Positions 1-8,420 of a stretch of 9,249 nt of DNA are shown one piece after another. The notes under the pieces were generated by a model. It did no database searches, was not told the origin of the DNA, and saw nothing but the letters and a program-made list of their open reading frames with translations. The stretch's first letter is position 1; every line of letters starts with the position of its first letter. The stretch comes from Gammaproteobacteria bacterium (GTDB taxonomy: Bacteria; Pseudomonadota; Gammaproteobacteria; SZUA-152), in the NCBI GenBank assembly GCA_003229995.1, contig QIGJ01000356.1, positions 1-9,249 of the forward strand, read 5' to 3'. The translations under genes were made by a program, and so were the position numbers.

Positions 1-14
1 CATTTTCTTGTTTA

Positions 15-90
15 TTTTCCGGCCTTCTGCGTTGCTACTACGGTCACATAGCTCACTATGCTCACTTCGCAGCGCCTTGAAGGCCGAAAA
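15..90. repeat. REP-like nested palindrome
   Basis: Two nested inverted repeats are visible. The outer arms are CGGCCTTC (20-27) and GAAGGCCG (79-86), flanked by TTTT at 15-18 and AAAA at 87-90, so the stem extends across one bulged C. The inner arms are CATAG (47-51) and CTATG (56-60) with a 4-base loop. The T and A runs on both sides would allow it to act as a bidirectional intrinsic terminator for an upstream gene outside the window. The layout, a GGCCTTC-type outer arm around a CATAG/CTATG core, also resembles intergenic REP-type repeats dispersed in proteobacterial genomes. No second copy is present here, so its dispersed nature is inferred. Confidence 0.5.
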
Positions 91-149
91 ACACCCTGTG
101 AAAATTTTGTTAAAATAATGATGCCCAGGCACTTAATGCCAATGCTGAG

Positions 150-178
150 TTGCCAATTTTGAAAGACGCCTGCATACT
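150..178 (+). promoter_or_regulatory. candidate sigma70 promoter for the GDP-mannose gene
   Basis: TTGCCA (150-155) matches the -35 consensus at 5 of 6 positions. CATACT (173-178) matches the -10 consensus at 4 of 6 after a 17-base spacer, with TG directly before it. It lies 57 bases upstream of the ATG at 235. This is sequence similarity only. Confidence 0.3.
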
Positions 179-234
179 CGCGTGCAAAATTAATCGCACT
201 ACTACATTAGTATAGATGTCCTATCATTCATTCT

Positions 235-1707
235 ATGAAAATCCAACCTGTAATTCTTTCCGGTGGGGCTGGCGCTCGCCTTTGGCCGTTGTCGCGAGAG
301 CAATACCCTAAACAGTTACTGGCATTTCAAGGTAAGTTCACTCTGTTGCAACAAACGGTTCAGCGTCTGGACGGTTTGTCGGCATGGGTGGGGCGGGTTG
401 TCGAGCCAATGATTGTTTGTAACGAGCAGCATCGTTTTTTGGTGGCTGAGCAGTTGCGTGCAATTGGCCATAATTCTGCGGCGATTTTGCTGGAGCCTGA
501 AGGCAGAAATACTGCCCCGGCATTGACGGTGGCGGCACTTGCCGCTCTCGACAAGGATGATGATCCTGTGTTGTTAGTTATGCCGGCAGATCATGTGATT
601 GTGGATCCCGAGGCTTACCATGCGGCGGTGAAAGTGGCGGCCGAATTGGCGAACGAGGGTGCGCTGGTGACTTTTGGCATTGTGCCTACAGCACCCGAAA
701 CGGGTTTTGGTTATATCCGCAAAGGCAGCCCCATTAATGCTACCTCGTCGTACCGGTTAGACGCCTTCGTGGAAAAGCCTGATGCCGACACGGCTCAAGC
801 TTACGTGGAGTCTGATGAATACCTGTGGAACAGTGGTATGTTTGTGATGCGTGCCTCGGTGTGGATTGAACAGCTGACACAGTTTCAACCACAAATAGTG
901 GCTGCTTGCCGGGAGGCATTGGCGCAGGCTGCTGACGACTTGGATTTTTGTCGACTCGATGCCGATGCTTTCAGGGCTTGTCCCAATGATTCCATTGATT
1001 ACGTGGTCATGGAAAGGTTGGGAGCGAACGCAGGTGGTGAGACGCTGGCAGCCGTCGTGCCGCTGGATGCCGGGTGGTCAGATTTGGGGGCATGGTCGGC
1101 AATTTGGGAGGCGGGTGAGCCTTGTGGTGATGGTAACGTCAGCAAAGGTGATGTGTTATCGCACAATTGCAGTAACAGCCTGTTTTACTCGGAACATCGA
1201 TTGGTCGCTGGCGTTGGTCTGAACGATATTTTCGTGGTGGAAACGGCAGATGCAGTGATGGTGGCACACAAAGACCACGCTCAGGATGTGAAAAAAATCG
1301 TTGAGCAGCTTAAGGTCGATGGGCGTAGTGAACGCTTGGTGCATCGTCAGGTATATCGCCCCTGGGGTTCTTATGAGTGCATCGATGCTGGGGAGCGTTT
1401 TCAAGTGAAGCGTATTATTGTCAATTCGGGGGCAGCCCTTTCTTTGCAAATGCATCATCACCGCGCGGAGCATTGGATTGTGGTGAAGGGAACGGCCAGG
1501 GTCACTTGTGGTGACAAAGCGTTTCTTTTGTCGGAAAACCAATCGACCTATATTCCCATCGGCGAAAAACATCGGCTGGAGAATCCGGGTACGATGCCGT
1601 TGGAGATTATTGAAGTGCAGTCCGGTAGTTATCTGGGAGAAGATGATATTGTTCGCTTCGAGGATCGTTATGGCCGAAAAGGGGATGGCCGTGACGAGAT
1701 GAATTGA
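235..1707 (+). CDS. algA: bifunctional mannose-1-phosphate guanylyltransferase / mannose-6-phosphate isomerase (type II)
   Basis: The 490-residue cytoplasmic protein makes GDP-mannose for exopolysaccharide, O-antigen or alginate-type polymers. The isomerase half converts fructose-6-P to mannose-6-P, and the guanylyltransferase half joins mannose-1-P to GTP. The nucleotidyltransferase signature GGAGARLWPLSREQYPKQ spans residues 10-27. FVEKP (178-182) and NSGMF (199-203) are further landmarks of this family. The C-terminal cupin carries QMHHHRAEHW (405-414) followed by a conserved VVKGTA, the metal-binding region of type II phosphomannose isomerases. Length is normal for the fused AlgA/XanB/CpsB family. 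No good Shine-Dalgarno precedes the ATG at 235, but the N-terminal alignment supports this start. Which polymer it serves cannot be told, and symbols manC, cpsB or xanB would be equally defensible. The metK start lies 87 bases downstream, so co-transcription is possible. Confidence 0.95.
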   Translation: MKIQPVILSGGAGARLWPLSREQYPKQLLAFQGKFTLLQQTVQRLDGLSAWVGRVVEPMIVCNEQHRFLVAEQLRAIGHNSAAILLEPEGRNTAPALTVAALAALDKDDDPVLLVMPADHVIVDPEAYHAAVKVAAELANEGALVTFGIVPTAPETGFGYIRKGSPINATSSYRLDAFVEKPDADTAQAYVESDEYLWNSGMFVMRASVWIEQLTQFQPQIVAACREALAQAADDLDFCRLDADAFRACPNDSIDYVVMERLGANAGGETLAAVVPLDAGWSDLGAWSAIWEAGEPCGDGNVSKGDVLSHNCSNSLFYSEHRLVAGVGLNDIFVVETADAVMVAHKDHAQDVKKIVEQLKVDGRSERLVHRQVYRPWGSYECIDAGERFQVKRIIVNSGAALSLQMHHHRAEHWIVVKGTARVTCGDKAFLLSENQSTYIPIGEKHRLENPGTMPLEIIEVQSGSYLGEDDIVRFEDRYGRKGDGRDEMN

Positions 1708-1794
1708 AAAGTAATCGATCTGCGGGTAGAATGTCCGGTTCTTTTTGTCCACATATATCAATCAGTTATTAGAGAGTTAAGGAACACAAGCATA

Positions 1795-2955
1795 ATGACG
1801 AATTCGCATTTATTTACCTCAGAATCTGTTTCCGAAGGGCATCCAGACAAGGTCGCTGACCAGATTTCTGATGCTATTCTTGACGCAATTTTTGAGCAGG
1901 ACACAGCGGCTCGTGTCGCCTGTGAAACCATGGTCAATACCGGAATGGTGGTGATTTCCGGCGAAATAACCACCTCGGCCTGGGTCGATATGCAGGCAGT
2001 GGTGCGCGATACGGTGAAACGTATTGGCTACGACAGCTCCGACATGGGCTTCGATTACGCATCCTGCGCGGTGTTGACCTCCATTGACAAACAATCTGCG
2101 GATATTGCGATGGGCGTCGATGAAACTGATGCCCATGAGCAGGGTGCCGGTGATCAGGGGTTGATGTTTGGTTATGCCAGCAATGAGACCGATGTGCTGA
2201 TGCCAGCACCGGTTACCTATGCCCACCGTCTGGTGAAGCGTCAGGCTGAAGTGCGCAAAAACAAGACCTTGCCCTGGTTACGTCCGGACGCAAAGAGTCA
2301 GGTCACCTTTCGCTACGAAGATAACAAGCCTGTGGGTATCGATGCTGTGGTGCTTTCTACCCAGCACAATGAGGATATTGATACTCCAGCTCTGCGTGAA
2401 GCGGTGATGGAAGAAATTATTAAGCCTGTATTGCCAGAAGAATGGTTGACGGCAGATACCCAATATCATATTAATCCCACCGGTCGTTTTGTCATTGGTG
2501 GTCCGGTGGGTGATTGTGGCCTTACCGGGCGCAAGATCATTGTTGACACTTACGGCGGCATGGCGCGTCACGGTGGTGGTGCCTTTTCCGGCAAAGATCC
2601 TTCTAAAGTGGATCGCTCTGCGGCTTATGCCGCCCGTTACGTCGCAAAAAATATCGTTGCTGCCGGTCTGGCTGATCGTTGCGAAATTCAGGTCTCGTAT
2701 GCCATTGGTGTGGCAGAACCGACTTCGATCAGTGTTGAGACTTTTGGTTCTGGTAAGGTTGACGATAGCCGTATCGTGGAGCTGGTACGCGAATATTTTG
2801 ATCTGCGCGCTGGCGGTCTGGTGAAAATGCTTGATCTGTTGCGTCCCATTTATAGCGCCACTGCGGCGTATGGCCATTTCGGTCGTGAAAATGAAGGTTT
2901 TCCCTGGGAAGTGACTGACAAGGCGGAAGTTTTGCGGGATGCCGCAGGCGTTTAA
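1795..2955 (+). CDS. metK: S-adenosylmethionine synthetase (methionine adenosyltransferase)
   Basis: The 386-residue enzyme forms SAM from methionine and ATP with release of phosphate and pyrophosphate. It is the entry point of the activated methyl cycle. [17 protein letters not shown] begins at residue 15 and holds the ATP-binding His16 and Asp18. GAGDQG (117-122) and [16 protein letters not shown] (260-275) are the other two family signatures and are all intact. Length and C-terminus fit the bacterial enzyme (E. coli MetK is 384 residues). The start is supported by TAAGGAA at 1778-1784, ten bases before the ATG. The downstream SAH riboswitch and ahcY place it in an SAM-recycling cluster. 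No lesions were seen, in contrast to ahcY. Confidence 0.98.
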   Translation: MTNSHLFTSESVSEGHPDKVADQISDAILDAIFEQDTAARVACETMVNTGMVVISGEITTSAWVDMQAVVRDTVKRIGYDSSDMGFDYASCAVLTSIDKQSADIAMGVDETDAHEQGAGDQGLMFGYASNETDVLMPAPVTYAHRLVKRQAEVRKNKTLPWLRPDAKSQVTFRYEDNKPVGIDAVVLSTQHNEDIDTPALREAVMEEIIKPVLPEEWLTADTQYHINPTGRFVIGGPVGDCGLTGRKIIVDTYGGMARHGGGAFSGKDPSKVDRSAAYAARYVAKNIVAAGLADRCEIQVSYAIGVAEPTSISVETFGSGKVDDSRIVELVREYFDLRAGGLVKMLDLLRPIYSATAAYGHFGRENEGFPWEVTDKAEVLRDAAGV

Positions 2956-2983
2956 TGGTTTAAAATGATGTGAAATACGCATT

Positions 2984-3056
2984 TCTTGAGGGGCGCTGCA
3001 GCGGGATTTCCCGCCAGGCTCAAGGGATGTAGTCAAAAGCAGGAACGGCGCTCATT
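2984..3056 (+). promoter_or_regulatory. SAH riboswitch (ahcY leader)
   Basis: The stretch matches the known SAH riboswitch consensus in sequence and fold. P1 pairs CTTGAG (2985-2990) with CTCAAG (3019-3024). P2 pairs GCGGG (3001-3005) with CCCGC (3010-3014) around an ATTT loop. The pseudoknot can pair GGGCGC (2991-2996) with GCGCTC (3048-3053), including one G-U pair. The conserved segments GGCGCTGCA, CCAGGCTC and AACGGCGCTCATT are present in order. In this class SAH binding switches on downstream gene expression, so that accumulating SAH induces its own hydrolase. It sits 29 bases after the metK stop and about 70 bases before ahcY. The element looks intact even though the gene it controls is broken. 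Confidence 0.93.
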
Positions 3057-3124
3057 CAACTTTTTATAGCTTGTATCCGATGTCGCATTTAATGTCAGAC
3101 ACGATGCAAAAAGGAGAATGAAAT

Positions 3125-4564
<1,440 letters not shown>

Positions 4565-4689
4565 TCACGTTGTTTGTTGTCATTTCTGCGAATATGAGAA
4601 TCCGGATCATAAACGCTTCCGGGTTTTCGTTTTTGCAGGAAAGGCAAGGAAGTGTAACAGGCTCGCCGTAAACAGAGACGCGAACACTT

Positions 4690-4989
4690 ATGCGCCTTAC
4701 CGAAGCACAAATAAAGATCATCAAAGAGCTGGTGTTGAAGTATTTTGGCAAGGATGCGAGTGTATTGTTATTTGGCTCAAGAGTGGATGATACTGCGCGG
4801 GGAGGAGATATCGATCTTTTTGTTGAAACGGTTGGCGCAACTCAACAGATATTGAAGGCCAGGATGGCTCTCTATGCAGAGTTGCAGAGGAAGTTAGGAG
4901 AGCAGCGTATTGATATTGTTGTTCATCGGGATGGCTCGTCTTTACAACCTGTTCACGAGGAAGCATTGCGCACTGGGGTACGTTTGTAG
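4690..4989 (+). CDS. minimal nucleotidyltransferase (MNT), probable antitoxin of module 1
   Basis: This 99-residue protein is a minimal DNA polymerase beta-fold nucleotidyltransferase. The active-site signature is LLFGS (26-30) followed by GGDIDL (38-43), giving Gly29-Ser30 and the two metal-binding aspartates Asp40 and Asp42. The third acidic residue is probably Asp75 in QRIDIVV. In characterised MNT/HEPN (type VII) pairs this protein neutralises the HEPN partner by adding AMP to a tyrosine, and that role is inferred here from pairing and motif. Its TAG stop shares one base with the GTG start of the HEPN gene at 4989. It is a clear paralogue of the protein at 8892, sharing LFGSxxDDxxxGGDIDLxVET, KARM, QRIDI and the TG(V/I)xL terminus. 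It differs from the longer MntA types at 5492 and 8019. The 125 bases between ahcY and this gene show no convincing promoter or terminator. Confidence 0.9.
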   Translation: MRLTEAQIKIIKELVLKYFGKDASVLLFGSRVDDTARGGDIDLFVETVGATQQILKARMALYAELQRKLGEQRIDIVVHRDGSSLQPVHEEALRTGVRL

Positions 4990-5489
4990 TGATTGATCGT
5001 AAGCAGGAAATGTTGATTCGGCTTGGTCAACTGCTGCGGCTTGTGGAAAAGGAAGATGTACACCTGCAAGGTGTACGACAGCGTTTGTTTGGAACGACTG
5101 AAATTCTGGATGAAGAATGGGTAGGCCACCTTGGGGTGAATCCAGTGGATATTGACCGACTGGAATCATTTGGTGCCAAATTTGCGCGAATGCAAGACAC
5201 GATTATGGACAAGTTGTTGCCCCAGTTGTTAAAGGTTGCAGGGGAAAATCCTGGTACCGCCATTGATAATCTGGGTCGAGCAGAGCGCTTGAACTTGGTT
5301 GCTCGCGCTGATGACTGGATATCAATGCGTGAGTTACGCAATATGCTGGTGCATGAATATATTGAGTCACCTGCGGAAATGCTTGTGGCCTTGCAGCAGG
5401 CAAGAGATTTTACAGATCAGTTACATGGTACATTTTTAGCAATATCAAAATACGCTCAAAGCCATTTGAATGTTGGGAATGGACATTGA
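4989..5489 (+). CDS. HEPN-domain protein, probable RNase toxin of module 1
   Basis: The 166-residue, largely helical protein carries the HEPN signature RNMLVHEY at residues 117-124. Arg117, Asn118 and His122 form the RNxxxH ribonuclease motif, and Tyr124 sits where HepT is AMPylated. It starts with GTG overlapping the last base of the preceding MNT stop, so the two are translationally coupled. The region FGAKFARMQDTIMDKLLPQL (61-80) and the helix before the motif are distinct from the HepT proteins at 5862 and 8413, so this is a different HEPN subfamily. Length is greater than the roughly 135-140 residues of classical HepT. The expected role is a toxin that cuts RNA when its MNT partner is lost, inferred from motif and pairing. 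The next MNT gene follows within a few bases. A non-toxic role as a substrate-binding subunit, as proposed for HI0074-like proteins, cannot be excluded. Confidence 0.82.
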   Translation: MIDRKQEMLIRLGQLLRLVEKEDVHLQGVRQRLFGTTEILDEEWVGHLGVNPVDIDRLESFGAKFARMQDTIMDKLLPQLLKVAGENPGTAIDNLGRAERLNLVARADDWISMRELRNMLVHEYIESPAEMLVALQQARDFTDQLHGTFLAISKYAQSHLNVGNGH

Positions 5490-5491
5490 AT

Positions 5492-5872
5492 ATGGTTTTT
5501 CCAGAATTACAACAGGTGTTGAGTGTACAGCCAGATATTGAGCTGGCTGTACTTGTTGGCAGCCAGGCAGAGGAGTGTGCTCGTCCCGAAAGTGATTGGG
5601 ACATCGCCATTCAATGGAAACGAGGCCTGTCATTGCTTGAGTCTCTGGGGAAAACCGAGACACTGCGCCGTTTGTTGGCAACCACATTAGCGGTTGAGGA
5701 AGACCGTATTGACCTGATCGATCTGCCAAGTGCAAAGCTTGCCATGCGTGCCGTGGTTGCTGAGGACGGTGTGCCATTGAAGGGCGAAAACAGCTTGGCC
5801 TGGAATCATTTTCTGGGACGAACGTGGCGTGAGCTGGAAACCTGGGAATGGGAAAAGCACCATGCGGCTTGA
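5492..5872 (+). CDS. mntA: MntA-like nucleotidyltransferase antitoxin of module 2
   Basis: This is an MntA-type minimal nucleotidyltransferase of 126 residues from the ATG at 5492. VGSQAEECARPESDWDIAI holds the GSx10DxD active site: Gly23-Ser24, then Asp35 and Asp37 in SDWDIAI. DRIDLIDL (71-78) supplies the third acidic residue. In the Shewanella oneidensis pair, MntA blocks HepT by adding AMP groups to a tyrosine next to its RNase motif, and the same is inferred here. A TTG at 5486 would add two residues and overlap the upstream HEPN stop. The ATG is preferred because GGGAATGGA lies about nine bases upstream. The 3' end overlaps the HepT start by 11 bases. Position and order (antitoxin first) match module 1, and the four genes could form one transcript. 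Confidence 0.88.
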   Translation: MVFPELQQVLSVQPDIELAVLVGSQAEECARPESDWDIAIQWKRGLSLLESLGKTETLRRLLATTLAVEEDRIDLIDLPSAKLAMRAVVAEDGVPLKGENSLAWNHFLGRTWRELETWEWEKHHAA

Positions 5873-6278
5873 TCTTTACCAAGCCGAGACTGCACAGGTT
5901 GCCGGAGAGCAAAGTTCCCTGCTTGACGAAGCCCGACAAAAATTACAGGCGGGAGAGAGACTCTCGCGCCTGGAAGAAAATGGCGTGCTGCATGCCTTGC
6001 AAATGCTGATTGAAAACGCCATTGGCAAGGCAAAACAGATACTTAAAGCGAAAGGTGAACCAGTACCTGTCTCTGCATATGATGCGCTGGCAGCATTGGC
6101 GCGCACTGGAGTGATTGGTGCTGAAGATTTGTCGGCCTGGAATGCCGCTATCGGATTGAGAAACCGCATAGTGCATGAATATATGAATATTGATGTGAGT
6201 CGTGTACTTGAGCTTGTTTGTGTGGATCAATACCGATTTGTTGTTGAATTTTTGTTGGCTTCGGTAAGCGATATATAA
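5862..6278 (+). CDS. hepT: HepT-like HEPN RNase toxin of module 2
   Basis: The 138-residue protein has the size and fold pattern of HepT (DUF86) toxins. The motif RNRIVHEY spans residues 100-107, with Arg100, Asn101 and His105 as the RNase residues. Tyr107 is in the HxY position that MntA modifies in the studied system. The N-terminal helices and the segment GVLHALQMLIENAIGKAKQIL (41-61) are typical. The ATG at 5862 overlaps the MntA reading frame by 11 bases. A GTG at 5829 in the same frame would add 11 residues that do not resemble the family, so it was not used. The gene looks complete, and with its MntA forms an apparently functional type VII toxin-antitoxin module. The activity is inferred from family knowledge. 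Confidence 0.9.
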   Translation: MRLDLYQAETAQVAGEQSSLLDEARQKLQAGERLSRLEENGVLHALQMLIENAIGKAKQILKAKGEPVPVSAYDALAALARTGVIGAEDLSAWNAAIGLRNRIVHEYMNIDVSRVLELVCVDQYRFVVEFLLASVSDI

Positions 6279-6332
6279 CGAATAATGAGGGAAGAAACCC
6301 GGCGCTATGCCTAAATTTTATTGTCTAACATT

Positions 6333-7184
6333 ATGCAATCACAAAAAACATACAAACCTGCTTTTAGCATTGAATTTTTCCCCCCCAAAACAGAAGAGGG
6401 GAAAATTAAACTGCGCAAAACCCGCGAAGCACTGGCCAGACTCAATCCGGCGTATATTTCGGTTACCTATGGTGCGGGCGGCAGCACCCAACAAGGTACG
6501 CTGGATACGGTACTGGAAATAAAAAATGCGGGCATTGATGCTGCACCGCACCTCACTTGTGTTGGTTCGACAAAAGAAAATATTCGGGAGCTTCTGCAGA
6601 CCTATATCAACAATGGCATAAATCGTATTGTTGCGCTTCGTGGTGACATGCCCTCTGGCATGCATGAAATGGGTGAATTACGTTACGCGAATGAGCTGGT
6701 GGAGTTTATCCGTGCCGAGACAGGCGATCATTTCCACATTGAGGTGGCGGCCTACCCAGAAATTCATCCTCAGGCCAGGAGTGCCACGGCCGATTTAGCG
6801 CATTTCAAGCGCAAAGTTGATGCGGGTGCCAGCAGCGCCATCACTCAATATTTTTACAATGCAGATGCCTACTTTCGCTTCGTCGATGATTGCGAAAAGA
6901 CGGGACTGGATATTCCCATTGTGCCGGGCATTATGCCCATTACCAATTATAAAAATCTGGCGCGTTTCTCGGACATGTGTGGTGCCGAAATTCCCCGCTG
7001 GCTGCGCAAACGTCTAGAGGACTTTGGCGACGATGCTGCTTCTCTGTGCGCCTTTGGTCAGCAGGTTGGCACGCAATTGGCCAAAACCTTACTCGAACAA
7101 GGAGCCCCGGGCCTGCATTTCTACAGCATGAACCGAGCCGATGCTACACAGGCTATTTGGCATGAATTACAGCTGAATAACTAA
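6333..7184 (+). CDS. metF: 5,10-methylenetetrahydrofolate reductase
   Basis: MetF reduces 5,10-methylene-THF to 5-methyl-THF with FAD and NAD(P)H, supplying the methyl group that turns homocysteine back into methionine. The protein has 283 residues from ATG 6333. Its landmarks are SIEFFPPK (12-19, catalytic Glu14), APHLTC (71-76), ALRGDMPSG (101-109, with the conserved Asp105), AAYPEIHPQA and KRKVDAGASSAITQYF. All are intact and length is normal. A TTG at 6321 would add four residues, and neither start has a good Shine-Dalgarno. The only nearby purine run, GAGGGAAG (6287-6294), lies some 40 bases upstream of 6333. metF commonly follows ahcY directly, but here four MNT/HEPN genes intervene. 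It may therefore rely on read-through from them or on an unrecognised promoter in the 54 bases before it. Confidence 0.96.
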   Translation: MQSQKTYKPAFSIEFFPPKTEEGKIKLRKTREALARLNPAYISVTYGAGGSTQQGTLDTVLEIKNAGIDAAPHLTCVGSTKENIRELLQTYINNGINRIVALRGDMPSGMHEMGELRYANELVEFIRAETGDHFHIEVAAYPEIHPQARSATADLAHFKRKVDAGASSAITQYFYNADAYFRFVDDCEKTGLDIPIVPGIMPITNYKNLARFSDMCGAEIPRWLRKRLEDFGDDAASLCAFGQQVGTQLAKTLLEQGAPGLHFYSMNRADATQAIWHELQLNN

Positions 7185-7289
7185 ATTATCTGCGGAGGAG
7201 GAGTGTGCCTGCGTGTTCGTACCTGATGCCTATAGGCTGTCCGAGAATGAAAAACTTGCTGCGAAAAATCTATTTTGGCCCATTTTCGT

Positions 7290-7308
7290 CAAATATGCGC
7301 AATATTTG
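7290..7308. repeat. short inverted repeat
   Basis: CAAATAT (7290-7296) and ATATTTG (7302-7308) are perfect inverted arms around a 5-base centre GCGCA. The size would suit a dimeric DNA-binding protein site or a weak hairpin. It lies about 370 bases upstream of the MarR-like gene, too far to be a typical operator for the promoter at 7559. Function is unknown. Confidence 0.35.
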
Positions 7309-7558
7309 CCTCAAATGATCAAAAAAAGGGACTCAAAATGATTTTCCCTCACTATAATTCTCTAAGCTCGACAGATTCCTGGCGGTAAATATCTCCGTGT
7401 CATCCCCGGGAAATCGACTATATTTTGCGTACCTCTTAATCGATTCGATATAAAAACATAAAAGCAAAAACATGGCCCCGGCAACCTTATTCAGCAAGTA
7501 TCGGTTGGTGATTCCCAAAGCTATCTGTGAGAAGCCCATCGTGCCCATTCCTTAGCTC

Positions 7559-7587
7559 TTGACCCCACAATCAATACAAGCTCTAAT
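7559..7587 (+). promoter_or_regulatory. sigma70-like promoter for the MarR-MNT-HEPN unit
   Basis: TTGACC (7559-7564) and TCTAAT (7582-7587) each match consensus at 5 of 6 positions and are separated by the optimal 17 bases. Transcription would start near 7594 and give a leader of about 65 bases before the ATG at 7661. It is the best promoter-like sequence noticed in the window. Confidence 0.55.
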
Positions 7588-7660
7588 ATGCTGATCGTTC
7601 ATTTTATGAACATGTCCGGGCGGAATGGGTAGTGCCCCACCAGGAGAGAAACACAAATCC

Positions 7661-8026
7661 ATGCCCCACGACGAAATTCACTATCGCATTTTTAAGTTTA
7701 TCGAGGTTCAACCTGATATTAGTCAGCGCCAGCTTGCCAAGGCATTGGGAATTAGTCTGGGAAAGACTAATTACTGCCTCCGCGCACTCATTGACAAAGG
7801 GCAGGTGAAGGCCCGCAACTTCCAACGCAACCCCGGGAAGAGGAATTACGTTTATTTATTGACCCACAAGGGGATCGAGGAGAAAGCACAGCTCACAGCA
7901 CGTTTTCTCGAACGTAAAATGGCTGAATACGAGTTGCTTAAAGTTGAAATCGAGCAACTGAAAGACGAGTTTGATGTGTTGGAAAACGTGAACCCGGATA
8001 TGCAATCAGTGTTTGAGCATGGATGA
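7661..8026 (+). CDS. MarR-like, EPS-associated winged-helix transcriptional regulator
   Basis: The 121-residue protein begins MPHDEIHYRIFKFIEVQPDI and contains a helix-turn-helix at about residues 20-47 (SQRQLAKALGISLGKTNYCL, then RALIDKG). The beta-wing region RNYVYLLTHKGIEEKA (61-76) follows, and a charged C-terminal helix with coiled-coil character runs from about 77 to 107. This pattern matches the small MarR-type regulators named for their presence in exopolysaccharide clusters. The start at 7661 fits the family N-terminus and has AGGAGAG at 7642-7648. An in-frame ATG at 7625 would add 12 residues unlike the family. The gene overlaps the next nucleotidyltransferase by 8 bases (ATGGATGA), so it is probably translated together with the MNT/HEPN pair and may regulate it. 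It could also act on polysaccharide genes elsewhere. Its target is not shown by the sequence. Confidence 0.88.
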   Translation: MPHDEIHYRIFKFIEVQPDISQRQLAKALGISLGKTNYCLRALIDKGQVKARNFQRNPGKRNYVYLLTHKGIEEKAQLTARFLERKMAEYELLKVEIEQLKDEFDVLENVNPDMQSVFEHG

Positions 8027-8420
8027 CCGGGTTACCGATATTGTCAGACTGGCAAGCAAAAATCTGCCAGGACTTATATCAATATACCGTTTTGGCTCAT
8101 GGGGTACGCCGTATGCGCGCGCAGATAGCGACGTCGATTTGGCGGTACTTTTTCAGGGTGCAATGGACAGTGCTCATTTGTGGGACGTTGCGCAGAACAT
8201 CGCCAGAGTCATCGGTAAAGATGTTGATCTGGTCGATCTTTTGCAAGCTTCGACGGTGATGCGAATGCAGGTAATTTCTACCGGCAAGCGCCTGTATTGC
8301 AGTGACCAAATGGTTTGTGAACAGTTCGAGGATTATGTCTACGTTGCTTACGCTCGTCTTAATGAAGAACGGCGGGACATATTGGAAGATATAAAGCAGC
8401 GTGGTACGGTTTATGGTTGA
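8019..8420 (+). CDS. mntA: MntA-like nucleotidyltransferase antitoxin of module 3
   Basis: The 133-residue protein is an MntA-type minimal nucleotidyltransferase. YRFGSWGTPYARADSDVDLA (23-42) holds Gly26-Ser27 and the paired aspartates Asp38 and Asp40. KDVDLVDL (67-74) gives the third acidic residue, probably Asp70. All catalytic positions seem intact. The ATG at 8019 overlaps the MarR-like stop by 8 bases and is preferred over a TTG at 8013. The 3' end overlaps the HEPN start by 8 bases (ATGGTTGA), the same geometry as at the upstream junction. In the studied MntA/HepT pair this enzyme AMPylates the toxin. Here its cognate HEPN is truncated before the residue it would modify, so the antitoxin may now have no partner. 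Confidence 0.88.
   Translation: MDDRVTDIVRLASKNLPGLISIYRFGSWGTPYARADSDVDLAVLFQGAMDSAHLWDVAQNIARVIGKDVDLVDLLQASTVMRMQVISTGKRLYCSDQMVCEQFEDYVYVAYARLNEERRDILEDIKQRGTVYG

Larger units (their letters stand above)
7185..7624. other. gene-poor interval, 440 bases
   Basis: This stretch holds no convincing protein-coding gene. It is richer in A and T than its neighbours. Visible structure includes a perfect 10-base palindrome GCCTATAGGC (7228-7237), an inverted repeat at 7290-7308, and a promoter-like pair at 7559-7587. A minus-strand reading frame of 71 codons (7333-7548) has an AAGGA a few bases before its second ATG and a short hydrophobic stretch (AGAMFLLLCFY). It matches nothing I recognise and may be a mobile-element remnant or chance. 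Confidence 0.5.

Noticed and set aside
1156..1761. Minus-strand open frame of 201 codons
   Set aside because: It is antisense to the cupin half of the GDP-mannose enzyme, whose conserved HHHRAEHW region explains the codon pattern.
2278..3036. Minus-strand open frame of 252 codons opposite metK and the riboswitch
   Set aside because: It lies antisense to a clear metK with conserved motifs, its translation resembles no family I know, and it would overlap the SAH riboswitch.
5445..5939. Minus-strand open frame of 164 codons
   Set aside because: It lies opposite the MntA/HepT pair of module 2, where the plus-strand motifs are unambiguous.
6307..6522. Plus-strand frame of 71 codons starting at an ATG near GAGGGAAG
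   Set aside because: It is the shifted frame of the metF 5' end, and its translation is a scrambled shadow of EFFPPK and following residues. It was kept only as a note on the metF start.
7185..7624. Insertion sequence
   Set aside because: No transposase frame, terminal inverted repeats or target duplication could be identified, so it was described only as an unexplained interval.
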